64,000 nt of DNA. Source: Enoplosus armatus. Its lineage: Eukaryota; Chordata; Actinopteri; Centrarchiformes; Enoplosidae. A program made the translations under genes and the position numbers. Below, one piece after another: positions 40,236 to 51,900 of the stretch. The notes beneath the pieces are model-generated. The model had not been told where the DNA came from, did not search any database, and saw only the letters and a list, made by a program, of their open reading frames with translations. The first letter of the stretch is position 1, and each line of letters opens with the position of its first letter. The stretch spans positions 17,360,817 through 17,424,816 of the forward strand of contig NC_092193.1 of the NCBI RefSeq assembly GCF_043641665.1, given 5' to 3'.

Positions 40236-40967
40236 CATTCCTTGGCATCCTGAGGGGTGCTGGCCAAATAGCATTAAAGCAAAAGGGAATCAATGGAGGC
40301 AGGCTATTGATTCAACCCCATCATGAATAACAGACACTCTCCTCGCAGCCCATTTAACACGAGGAGGCCTTTTGTCAATCAGGTCTTCAGTGTGAATGAC
40401 AAGCAGAATGACAAGATGTCTTGGGAGAGCGAGACAAAAGGACTCTCCTGGCAAACATAAAGCATAATTGCGCCAACATCAAACAACTTCTGGCTCAGGA
40501 AATTTAGCTTTTTTTTTCTTCTTTGTTGTAGCCCCCAAAGAGCAGACACAAGAGTCTCATTAGAGATTCATCTGCTGTACCTGTCGACCCCCTATCCCCA
40601 AACACACACACACACACACACTCTCAGAACTACACTCCTGCCACCCCCCCCCCCCCCCTCCATAATTTGAAGGCTTGTGGCAGCCAACTTTCCTCTCACG
40701 TCATTCAGCTTTCACATGTCTGAAAGATTTGTCAACTGCGTGTCAAGTAGTTGTGATGTTGCTGCAAAGAAGGCAGAGGGGGCGGGGGGAGAAAAAAAAA
40801 TCCACCTCAGCATCTGTTCCTACACCTGTCTCACCCATCACTGTCTGAGAAATATCATTGGTAATGTGAATTCCTACTGACATGTTTTTGAACTACAAGT
40901 TACAGGTCAAGCATTTCTTTTGCATAATTATGAATTGAATCATACTTTTACTTAGAGAAACTGTTTA

Positions 40968-40970
<3 letters not shown>

Positions 40971-41003
<33 letters not shown>

Positions 41004-41007
41004 TGTG
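40971..41007. repeat. (GT)n microsatellite
   Basis: A GT run with a GCGC interruption at its 3' end. Confidence 0.95.
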
Positions 41008-41529
41008 CAAATGATGATGCTTGGAGGTGGCAAAATGAGCGCACTCCTGAACTTGAATATCATCACCCAGGAAACCCGCTCCCTGATAATGGCCTGTAAT
41101 TATTCTCACTGGTACATCCAGCAATGTGCATCATAGGAGAGGTCGATGTGGGCCATTTAGTCATGCATGCTGCAGGCTCTGAAGCTGTGGCCCAGGACAA
41201 TGGGGGGGGGGGGTAATTAGTCTATTATCAAGCTCCTTTTAACACTTTTTATGTGCCACGTTCACAGAGAGAGGGAACAAAATAACGAGGATGAATTGGT
41301 AATGGTGAGTGATGAGCTGGTGCACCTTCATCGTCATCATCATCATCATCATCAGCCTGCTGTGCTCAAAACTTGAACACACTCAGACGGTATGTATATT
41401 ACCCTCATCACGGTGCACTCGCTCGCCCTCTCGCTATCTCTCTTGTGGCAACAACAAAAAAAAAAAAGCTGGGGAAGAAAAGCTCTCTGTGTTGAAGCGG
41501 GCGCTCATTCATCCACCAGCTCACACTGC

Positions 41530-41660
41530 AGAGTAGGTGGGGGGGGGGGCGACCGCTCGTGCGCAACATTTATCAAGAATTTAGAAGATTAACGGCAACT
41601 TTAAGGATCATACAGTGTGATAAAAGGATCCCACTCAGGGTGGAGGAATGCACCTTTCGC
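41530..41660 (+). promoter_or_regulatory. Putative brinp3 core promoter with TATA-like box
   Basis: An ATAAAAGG element at 41620-41627 lies about 350 bp before the first splice donor and directly before a CpG-rich stretch (about 41660-41900). If it acts as a TATA box, transcription would start near 41650. The assignment rests only on position and motif. A CpG-island promoter with scattered starts is equally possible. Confidence 0.35.
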
Positions 41661-41707
41661 ATCCAACCTCTGGAGATATTTGTGGCCGCGCGGCGGACAT
41701 CCTCAGA

Positions 41708-41812
41708 ATGAACTCCCCTGCGCTCGTGCCTCCGCCGCTGCCACTTCCCACCGAGGAGCGGATGGATGCGCGGATGGATGCGCGGATGCGGGAGGATCGT
41801 CGCTCGAAATAA
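41708..41812 (+). other. Upstream ORF 1 in the brinp3 leader (34 codons)
   Basis: ATG at 41708 runs in frame to TAA at 41810-41812. The predicted peptide is proline-rich at its start and Arg/Asp-rich at its end, with a MDAR unit twice in a row encoded by the 12-bp tandem repeat at 41758-41791. It lies wholly within the presumed non-coding exon 1, upstream of the main start. No homology is recognised. If the leader is transcribed as predicted, it could lower translation of the main ORF. Confidence 0.4.
41758..41791 (+). repeat. 12-bp GC-rich tandem repeat in exon 1
   Basis: The unit GCGGATGGATGC occurs twice perfectly (41758-41769, 41770-41781) and then partially. It sits in the 5' leader and encodes the MDAR repeats of uORF 1. 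Its length may vary between alleles. Confidence 0.85.
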
Positions 41813-42175
41813 AGTTGAGCGAGAGCACAAATCAAGTTGGAGTAGCGCCTTCAATCGCGAAATTACTGAATTTGGCCGGACCGCTGAACTGGAGAGGTCT
41901 TACTCGCATGCTCTCGCAAGATCTGAAGAGTTCACTTATTCTTGAGAGCGCATCGTTTGGTCCCTATTGCAAAATCAGGTGAGTGTCTTCTCAGTATAAT
42001 AGAACATTTGATCGCTCACATAGTCTGTTTAACTCTCATACATACTGGATTTTAAACGGGGATATTTCCACATTCTGCCCTCCAAATCTGCGCGACGCAC
42101 TACTTTTTCCACCCCTAAAACCTGAGAAACTGTAACACTGTCTTGCTGGTCTGTCCTCCTCCCAGTCCGGAGAGA

Positions 42176-42223
42176 ATGAGGTGTCGCTGGGTGAAGCATG
42201 AGCTGTCAGAGAATCAGTCATAA
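42176..42223 (+). other. Upstream ORF 2 overlapping the brinp3 start codon
   Basis: ATG at 42176 opens a 15-codon ORF ending with TAA at 42221-42223. The brinp3 ATG at 42198 lies inside it in another frame. Both ATGs have A at -3. Ribosomes using the upstream ATG would terminate past the main start, so main-ORF translation would need leaky scanning or back-up reinitiation. It lies 10 nt after the predicted exon start at 42166, so it stays in the spliced mRNA. Confidence 0.6.
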
Positions 42224-42463
42224 GCGGCTGTCTCTGCTATGGGAGGGGGCGGCTCTCAGCCTCTGGCTCTGCTGCTGCTGCTGGACCTCCAGGACCGCCG
42301 CCGCAGCCGGTGGAGCCGCAGCCGCAGCCGGACAAGGCGACGGCGCCCCCGGCCCCCTGGGCTGGCTGCTGTCGGATAAAGGTCCCTTCCACCAGTCCCT
42401 GGAGTTCACAGAGGCTGCGGAGAGGTACCAGCAGGGCTACAGCACCAGATACAAGATCTACAG
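42198..42463 (+). CDS. brinp3: brinp3 coding exon 1: signal peptide, Ala/Gly spacer, start of MACPF region
   Basis: The exon starts at the acceptor before 42166 (CTCCTCCCAG), with 32 nt of leader before the ATG. It encodes residues 1-88 and two bases of codon 89 (Arg). After a basic N-region comes a hydrophobic core with four consecutive Cys, typical of a signal peptide. Next is a run of Ala and Gly coded by GCC/GCA repeats (about 42292-42333). The family motif [10 protein letters not shown] follows, then the GYSTRYKIY stretch. The donor is CAG|GTGAGA at 42464. The next ATG (42239) is out of frame, which supports 42198 as the start. Confidence 0.93.
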
Positions 42464-45400
42464 GTGAGACAGATGGAGAGCTAGGTGCTGTGTTTACTGT
42501 ATGTATTTATTGTATGTTTCTCTCAGGAGTTTCATGTTTTTGAGCTGCGAGTGTTTGCAGGATTTCATTTCACCCAACATACCACTGGATAATTTCACTG
42601 ATGAGCACTTTGAGCCAGAGAGGAACTAATCAGCGAAAGCAGCTGCTGTAGTGTTTGGAATGAAAACCTGCACCCTCTCAGGATTGCCCTCACAGGTATC
42701 ACACCTGCACCGAATTAGTTGCAAGCTGATGAGCAAATCTGAAGAACCACTGTAGCGAGGCAGAGTGTGCCCTTTGCTCCTGTCTTTTAATATTCTGGCT
42801 AGAAACTGAGCAGTCATATGAATAGCATCAAACATGTATTTTGTGTGTGTGTGTGTGTGTGTGTGCGTGGGGGGTGGGGGCGGTGTTCATGGTTTGATTT
42901 GATGATTCTGATATTGCTGATGTTTCAAAATCACCCCAGCAGCAGGAGTTAATCCCATGGCAGCATGTGGACAGCAACATCCTTTTCAGTGACTTCCTGC
43001 TGCGTCCCTGAGCTGCACTTTGCTGCTGCTGCCTTTTTCTAAATATTCCTCACAAGCGTTCTTAAGGTTTGCAATGTGTCGTATTCATGCTTTGCTGCAA
43101 CTGTTAGGTGTCCAGTATGTCGATCGATGCATTCCAGTCCTGCATCTTTCAGTGTGTAAGCAACACACACGCAGTAAGACGGGTCTCAATAGATATATAT
43201 GTTTGTGTTCATGATTTTTTCAGGTGTATTTATTGAGAGGTTTTTAGAGGAGAAGACATCCGTGTGAAGCCTTCCCTTGTGTTTATTGGTGAAGTTTTTT
43301 TTACTATATTTAGCATTTAGGTGTCTTATCAATACCTCAGGTCCAAGAGTGTGTTTCTTCTCTCTGGTGGACATTGCCAAGTGTTGACCAAAGTGAAAAA
43401 ACACTTCATGGTCTGAATGGTCCATTATCTAGGAATCTTTTAGGCTCTGCTGTTTATCTCTCAGTGGCACCTGCATTTTTTTCAATGGACCATGCTGCAT
43501 AAATGTCCCAATAGCCCCCAGGCTTGAGGCTTCTCCCTCTCCAAACCTCCTCCTAATCAGCGAAAATCATTGAAAGTGACAAAGGAGCGGACAGCTCGGG
43601 CTGTCGAAGGCTGCCACCATCCGTATTGGCTGGCTGACATCTCACCACTCGAGGGTCTTTCACCCTGAAGCCGTCGATCATGCAACCTGTGAGCTGCCTG
43701 CTCACATTTCTAACCCAAAGGCGGTTTTAAGGATTAGGGATTAAGGATTTTAAGGATGACTCTAAAATGAGACCCGACCGAGGTTAAGAGAGAAAAAACC
43801 TCCTGTAACAATATGATATCTGACAGTAGAGTCAATTCGAACCAGTTTTCAGTTCCTTTGCCTGTTTTGGCCTGTTATTGAATGTATTGTTGAGATAATA
43901 TCAGGAAAGGAATAAGTTGTGGAAACACTGACGGCATTTATTCTTAGAAATAGTCGACTATATTTTACACAGTCCCCACAGAGTTGCCAGTGCTCTGTGT
44001 TTTTCTATGTGCTCTTAAATTGCTTGGGGCCTAAACTGCTATTCTGCTCCTCTGACCTCTGTAATAGCTGAAACACCACCATGAACATCACATGGCTGTC
44101 AGTCATGCAGCAGCATGTGATTGAGCTTCTCCCCACGTCTGTTCCTTTTTATATTTTTTTTATCCCTCCGAGGAGTTGTTTTCATCACTATCGATTGCTT
44201 ATTGTGCATACAGTAGGCCTTCATGTTTAGATATCCAAGTACATTCCTACAACAAACACTCCTCTTTGTTTGCCATATGTGCATGCCGATGGAATAGCTG
44301 TAGGCTAAACCCTGGGCTGGATCCACAGCATCCATCTGTCCACCAGGGACGGACACTCAGCCTGTCCCCTCGTTATGATGATTGGCTGTAATGGCACACT
44401 CCACACTGTCCCGGTTCCTCAATTATTTTCCTGCCGATTGTTCTCCCATGGCAGTGATTTGATTGCCTCCCAGAAGGAGAGGGAGGTACACAGAGCAGCA
44501 GGCAGCACGGTGGGAGACATTAACTGATGATATGGTGGGAGGGAGAAGCAGGGAGGGAGTAGCAGCGGTATCTCCCAGCCGGTTTGTGAAAAGCTAGAGT
44601 TCAGCGAGACTTGTGTCCAAAGGGCACAAGATAACAAGTGATGGCAGCTGAAGATGTGGGACTATATTTTGGTTTCACGTCTTTCTGTTGCTGTGGGAGT
44701 TACAGCATTGCATTACAATGAGTCCTGTCTTACCCGTGCAGGATTTATTTACAGCTGTGACAAGCTTGTTCAAACAACAGTAAGCCCTATAAGAGAGATT
44801 CGGGGGGGGGGTACTTTTGCAATTGTCAGGGCGTACGTTGAAATATCACGGAGTAGCTCAGCAAATTAGAATAAGTAGAAATGATGATGTGGTTGGAAAA
44901 AATATATATATATATATCCACATATTTGTCTTAAGGAGGAAATGAAACACACAAATGTGACTAAAAATTGATGCTGATCTTAAGTATATTTACTTTCTCA
45001 ATTGCCAATAATCTTCTAGCTATGACTGAACATGTCTCCAACCAACCTGACTAAGTTTTAACACCTGAACACCTCTAGTCTTATTTAAATGGCTTACTTG
45101 CTTTGTTGGCGAGAGTCAGATGAGTGATACCACTCTCATGTCTGGCAGTCGCTTCACATTTACAACACAGATACGAGTGTGGTATCAGTTTGCTCATATA
45201 ACTCTCTGCGAGAAATCAAATAAGCTTATTTCCCAAAAACAATTCCTTTAAGGAAAATCAACAACTGCTTAGAAAGTCAACACAATAAACTCTAATTGAA
45301 ATAACTCACAGAACTTTGTTTCTATGTTCCCTATTTTCTCTCCAGGAAACCTCCTAGGAAAATGCTCGGAAATTACGGACCTGTAAAAAAGAAACTGTTA

Positions 45401-45946
45401 CAGTTTTATTTCCCAACATGAAGGCCCAACTGCAGTTTCAAAGCCTCTCTAAGCTGCCAGAAAACAAAAATGGTGGAATACTGGTAGAAAAAATACTGGA
45501 ATCAGCCTAAAGAAAGTTGCTGTAAAACCCCCCAAAATGAATGTGGACGTGACCTCACTGTCCTCAATAGTAGCCACAGCCCTGGCTACGATTAAGACAA
45601 AACTATTTAGCAAGTGAGCAGAGAATTCAAAATGGAAAGTAAAAGTTCTGAATAAATGGTTGGCTTCTGCACCAAGTGGTAGTTGTAAAAGTGATCAAGC
45701 CCAAACATCGTCGATATGACCCCTATCATTAATAGTGTTAAATAGCATCCAATGAAAGGAAAAATCTAACAATGGATAAATAACCAACCACAACTGGATT
45801 GACTTAAAGCCCACACTAATCTTGTGCTCCCTTTAGTACAAAAACTGGGCAGTTAAAAGAGGTTTTCTTATACATCAGAGGCACATTATGAGAGCTCCTC
45901 AGGGATATAACATTACAGCTTCATCGCGTACTAAAGATGTGTGTGG

Positions 45947-45998
<52 letters not shown>

Positions 45999-48900
45999 TC
46001 AGTACACTGTACAGTGTTCGGGCCTCAATGTATGTAACACGCATTGACCTAATCCTTTGCTTTCAACACAGCTTCTTAAACAGCCTCCTGGGGCCTTATA
46101 CACCATCAAGTGAGCAAGTGTCTCCGTGTATGTGTGTGTGTTGTGTTTCCAGGGAGTTTGGTCGATGGAAGGTCAACAGCCTGGCGGTGGAGAAGCGGGA
46201 CAGTTTTGGTGGCAGCGGCGGCCTGGCTCTGCCCCTCGACCCCGACTTCATGCACACCATCCGCCAGCTGGGGAGGCGGCCAACCCTCCAGGCGATTACA
46301 GAGGGTCTAATCAAGAAATATGGCACCCACCTCCTCCTCTCTGCCACTCTGGGAGGTACAGTGGAGTACGCAGGGCTTCAAAGCAAGCTTGATTCACACA
46401 GTTTCTAATGTGGTTGGGGTTTTTTTCAGCACATGGGGCACCGATTTTACCGTCTGTTCCTTTTTAAACAACAAAGCATATCATTTTTCTGGATCAGTGT
46501 TTTTTTGGCTCACAAATAACATTAAACCGCTCTTGTTTTGTGTACAAAAAATAATTGGCGAAGGCAGTAGAAGACCGATTTCATACTTTTGTTTGGCCAT
46601 CAAAATATAATAATATGGTTCCCTAAACGGAGCTTCATTACTTTTGTACAACACATCTTTTTTTCTTTTAATAAATCATTATCGCAACATATACTTAAGA
46701 TGTGAAAGTGTGGGTTTGGAAAGTGTTCGCTGTAAGAAACTAACACAGATTATAAGAAACTATCCAAATGCAAATTTTCCAACGGTTATTGGCGATGCAC
46801 CTTGCAATCCAGGATTCTTTTGATGTTTGCTGTGCTTTTATCTTATTCTCATAAATACAGTAACTGGCCAAAAATCAACACTAAACATATGGTTTGGCTG
46901 TAATTATCTCACAACTGAAAACAGAGCACTTCTTTACAGGATAGCCATTTCATACCAGAGATCCATCATAGAAAAGATACAATCATCTCCTCTGACTGTG
47001 GAGACCACAATGTAACACAGACATTTTCATTTAGTGGGTGAAACTCTTATGATGCACCTGGAACAACTCTTGATCTCTTGCTGCTACAAGACGTTCAGAC
47101 TATGACTGACGTAGCAGGTTGAGGTGACCGTCAACAAAGCAGCGCGTAACTTGGACATGGGAGCTGTTTTTCCTACCAGTCAAAGGTGTTTGCTTTCGAA
47201 AGTCATATCTGTGAATCATTTTTGTACACATCATTTGTAACAGTTTTCGAAGGCACCGTCAGACAATGTTGTCTTGCCGATCGGGGCATTAGATCAGAAT
47301 GACTTTTCATCTGACTATTTTCTGATCTGCCTCCACTATGATCACGGTTTGGTTTGGTTTAGGCTCCAGAACTACTTGGTTATGGGTAGGAAACCATGGT
47401 GGTCGTGGTTAGAAAAACAAAACAATGTTAACTGTTGGTAGGAAGCGGGAAACGAACAGCACTCTCCTGTGTCCATGTCCAAGGCCTTTTTAAACCAAAA
47501 GTCAACTGTGTTTTCTTTTAACCATCACTATGGTTTTTCTCCAAACCTTGACCATGCAGGAATGGTGCCTAAACCTAAGCAAACATCAACCAAAGCAGTT
47601 GCCGATCAGAAAATATATTATATGTAGCAGTTTTAAAGGGCACTGATAACCAATGTCATCCTGCCTATTGCGCCGATAGATCAGAAAGCGCTTGTGTGCC
47701 ATTTCGGAAGGCAAATTTGATCATTCACTTTGTAGAACTTGTGTGCCTTTAATAAAGGCGCACCATCTGGCTAGTGCTAGCTAGGTAGCATTAAATAGAA
47801 ATAAGCAGGACTGGCTTGAAGGCTTATATATTTATTCCTCTGGTCAAATTGTGAAGCTTTGGATGAGTATTTCCCAGGCAGATGTTGCTGATTAATATCT
47901 GTAGGTAAGAAGAAAAAAACAAGAAAAAAACAGAATTCTTTGGGTGACTGACAGCGTATTACAACAAAAGATTTCATTGATTGGTCCTTGTTTGATTGGA
48001 ACATATCTGGAGGTGGGCATTTACAGGTTACGCTGCCGCTACAAAGGTCACCTTATAAGGAGTGATGCTCCCTAAGTGCTAGTGGCGAGGTACCAGTTTG
48101 GGAAATTAACAATAATGGCCTTGACATGCTGTACTTTAAAATGCCACCTCGCCTCAAAATGCACTCCCTCTGTTGACTGAAATCTGAGATACTTGCTGTA
48201 TGTCCCTGGTCAGACAGCCATTTATAAAACATTATTGGGCTTATTAATGTCCTGTTAGTTATGTAGGTCACAGTGTGGACACAATGCTATTATTTTTACC
48301 TGCAATAACCTGTAATAACCCACAGCTGAATGTAGCAATTTCACACCATCTCTCCGGGGCCCTCATTGAAAGTTATACTGAGACATATGGAAGCACTGTA
48401 GATGAGACACTTTGTGAAAATAATTCAGCAAAAACCACTTCATCACAAAGAAGTCCTGGAGTTTTCCAGGTTTAGATTTTCAGTCAACAGTATACATCAA
48501 CCATAATGTTAAAAGTGTGAAAAGCCTTATTGAGTCTGGTGGTAGGTTGTTTTTCCTGCCTGCTTTCCATATTAGTTGTGTAACAATTGTAATTGTTAGA
48601 GATGTTTCCAAGTGTAGAACGTATTTGTCTCTCAGAAAAGCAATGCTGACCTGAGATCTGTTTTGTTTTTAATGTAATTTTTGGCCAATATAATTAAGAT
48701 AATTCAAATAATTAAGGGAACTTGATCAATGATATTGAATAAGCTCTCTGTTCCTGTGGAGTTTAATAGATGCAGAGACCTTGTCTGTGCCTTTTCCTCC
48801 AATCATCCAAACCATCAGTTCCCCCACAGCACTTAATCACTGCTGCGCTTTTCTATCCGATCTGAAAAGATACTAATGAAAGGTGATTAGTGCTGCTCTG

Positions 48901-51900
48901 TCAGAGCTAATGAAGCTCTCGCTCCCTCTGCCCGACTGTCACCAGGGGAGGAGTCTTTGACGATATTTGTGGACAAAAAGAAGCTCAGCCAGGAATCTTC
49001 GCCTTCAGGGGCCGAGGGCAGCCGTGGCAGCAACAGGAACTCAAACACTACGGGGACAGTGACCCTGGAGGCCCTCCACCAGCTGGCTGCTTCCTACTTC
49101 ACTGACAGAGAGAGCACCCTGCGCAGGCTGCACCACCTTCAGATCGCATCCACCACCATACGGGTATGACAAAGTCATGAAAACTGTAAATACAGCTGCA
49201 GTCTGTTGGGAGATGAAACTCCACGTGTCGTTGCCCTGACTTGGGGTTTGTTAGCCTACACATAGGAACAGCAACGAAGCATCGAGTTGGACTGGCTAGG
49301 TTTTGGGTTCAGCTGAAGTTACTGAACATGTATGAATTACTTGTCTTCAGGGGAGGAAAATTACTTTTTGATGATCAATAGCTTAAAATTGACCCAGTGT
49401 GGGTCATTATAGCGCCACTGAAATACTGGGCCAACTTTACTCTGTACCAGTGGGTTGTTTTGACCCAGTGTTAGTGTTATTTTATTTTCATTTTATGTTA
49501 CTCTTGGGTTACTGGATCAAAACCTCAAAACAACTCCTTGTCTTGGGTGTTTTTTTTACCCATGGATGTGTTAACCCATATTGTGTTTGGTGCTATTTTT
49601 ACCCAGTGATTTTTAATGTGTACATACATGCCTACATAACAACATTTATGAATAATAAAGAGATAGATAAGATAGATAACAGATCATTTACTTAAGTAAA
49701 AGTAGCCAATGCTAAGTAAAAGTCTTGCATTCAAAGTGTTACTTAGAGTTAGTACATGTTACAGACGTTTGTGCAACAAAATGTACTTTAAAAAAACCAG
49801 CAGCTAAAATCTTGTTTTTTGCTGACCTTCAATGGTTTAACCTCTCACCTTGCTAGATTGGTGTAGAAGCGTGCTCCTGGGTGTGTCAGCACGCTGTGAC
49901 ATCACTGCTGGGTGTGGTTACATGTACAACTAGTGACTAGTAACTATAGCTTTAAGATACATGTAGTGGAGCAAACATGCAATATTTCTCTCAAAAAGAG
50001 GGAAGAAGAGTAGACATATAAAGAAGCATACCATTTAAATAATTAAGTGAAGTACCTCAGAATTGTGCAGTACTTGAAGTAAGTAAGTGTACTTAGCATC
50101 TTTCCACCACTGACTGAAATTCAGTCACAACATGTAAGTAGAGCAAAGTTTAAATTCATGACTCACTTGAAGGTATCATGCACTAACAAATCCTTTAAAT
50201 CCAGCTCAGGGAATATATTTTCCTAACTTATTTAATCAGGTAGGATTAAGAACAAATGCCTATTTACAGATTTGGCCTGACACTTGGAAGTTCACCTGTT
50301 GTAGCTGCAGGGGTGCAGCAAGACTGTGCAGCAAATCTATCTCTCCTGTTTTCCTCCCTTCAGCGTGCAGTTTATTGTCACAGAAAACTCATGTGTGCAG
50401 CAGGAAGTGGGGTGATTTGATTTGTATCCGCCTCTGATAAATTAACTTTTATAATAAGATGGTCGAACGCGTCTTTGCTAACCACCTACTATAGACTAAC
50501 TGACTGACTGTTTTAAAGCAGTAGAAAACTATCTAAGACATCGCCTCCCCGGTAGCAAGCTTTAAAGAGGAGAGTGAAGAAGCAGAACGGAGCAGCAGTC
50601 CTGTACTATAAAACACCAATCATCCATTTTATCATCTGAAGTGGCTATTAGAGTGTATGCATTAATCAGCCGGAGGAGCAAACGCAGATGCCAAAGTGAG
50701 CAGCCGCTGATGAAGACAAGTGCCCCCCCAAACTGAGAACATGTTCCTATGGTTATGCATCAGCTTGATGGATTAGAGGTATCATTCCATTAATTTCCAG
50801 CCAGGTTGACTTCCATTCATTTGCCAGTTTGCGGTGTGTGTGGAGTTCGGGCAGATTGAAGATCAGACCGAGAGAAAGAGTGCAAGAGGGGGAAATGAAT
50901 GCTACATTTTATGGGGGATGTAAAGCAGCACCTGTGATACACGGCCATCCATTAAAATCACATACGGTGTTGAGGATTCAGTGAGAAATAGGAAGGATTC
51001 TGAGCGTAAACTTATGCTAATAGGCAGTAAGTTATGTGTTTTTGTAGTTCAGTGTATCAGAACGTCTAACTTTAAACATCCAGATTGATTGCTGTTATAA
51101 GTGATGGAAGCAAAGACGTGAATCAGTTTTCAGTCGGAGAGAAGTTGATTTCTCCTCTCAGATTAGAACAGATCATTTTGTCTGAGGAACGAACGCTTTC
51201 TAATTGAAGACCTTTTCAATATTACTTCACAGTGACTCATTGCATTGAAAATTCATTTGAGACATAAACCGCTGGGGTGGGGGCATAGCATAACTGTGTC
51301 ACAACCAAGCTATTCCTCCATTAGAAACACACAAAAAAAGACAAAATCAAGCTACAACACATCCTCTTGATATCCTTGCAGGTGACGGAAACCAGAACTG
51401 GGCCACTCGGATGCAGCAACTATGACAATCTGGACACAGTCAGCTCCGTACTGGTTCACAGTCCAGAAAACAAGGTCCAACTACAAGGTAAAACCTGCTC
51501 CTTAAATCACAATGGTGTCATTAGTGTTTTTGTGGTCGCCCATTGCTGCATTTGTCACAATAAGCTCTTTCTTAAATAACACTGAGTGCTTCTTAAGAGG
51601 TTGGCAAAGATTTGTTTTTTTTGGTTGATTTGGGAGATTGATACCACTCTCGTATCTGTCCGGTAAATACAAGACTACAGACAGCAGCTGTAGCTTAGCT
51701 TAGCATAAAGACTGACAACAGAAAAACCACAAAAAACACAATTTGTTGTTTTACACTTAGCATTAACATTAGTGCTGGTTGGCGAGTTTAGTTACCTTTG
51801 GACAGAGCCAGGCTAGCTGTTTCCCCGTTTCCAGTCTTTGTGCTATGCTAAGCCAAACAGCTGCTGGCTGTAGCCTTATAATTAGCGAACAGATGTAAGA

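Larger units (their letters stand above)
38023..41529. other. Proximal upstream region of brinp3
   Basis: No exon found. It holds an (AAAAG)n tract at 40207-40235, a C15 run at 40644-40658, (GT)n at 40971-41007, (TCA)n at 41328-41354 and G runs near 41201-41212. The stretches 38200-38310, 40250-40560 and 41030-41190 are unique and motif-rich, possible enhancers. The 144-codon ORF at 39749-40183 has no recognisable domain and I regard it as chance. Confidence 0.45.
41650..41978 (+). other. brinp3: Non-coding 5' exon 1 of brinp3 (5' end estimated)
   Basis: The 3' end is fixed by a consensus donor, CAG|GTGAGT, with the exon ending at 41978. The 5' end is a guess from the TATA-like box. The stretch is CpG-rich, unlike the AT-rich surroundings. 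A non-coding first exon followed by seven coding exons fits the known layout of vertebrate BRINP genes. It holds upstream ATGs, including a 34-codon uORF and a 12-bp tandem repeat. The intron to the next exon is only 187 bp (41979-42165), so a retained, unspliced leader is also possible. Confidence 0.55.
42464..46152 (+). other. brinp3 intron between coding exons 1 and 2
   Basis: The intron is 3.7 kb, GT-AG. It holds (GT)n at 42842-42868, a G run near 44802-44811, a short copy of the palindromic repeat family (about 45105-45250), and a 50-nt (GT)n at 45949-45998. Nothing else is recognised; the ORFs in it are short and have no coding signature. Confidence 0.85.

Noticed and set aside
41617..41982. 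121-codon + strand ORF across the promoter and exon 1
   Set aside because: It opens at a non-ATG codon, runs across the splice donor at 41978, and matches no family. CpG-rich DNA easily gives long open frames.
45941..46408. 155-codon ORF starting in the GT repeat and running through coding exon 2
   Set aside because: The first part is microsatellite and intron; only 46153-46355 is exon, as shown by the AG at 46151-46152 and frame continuity.
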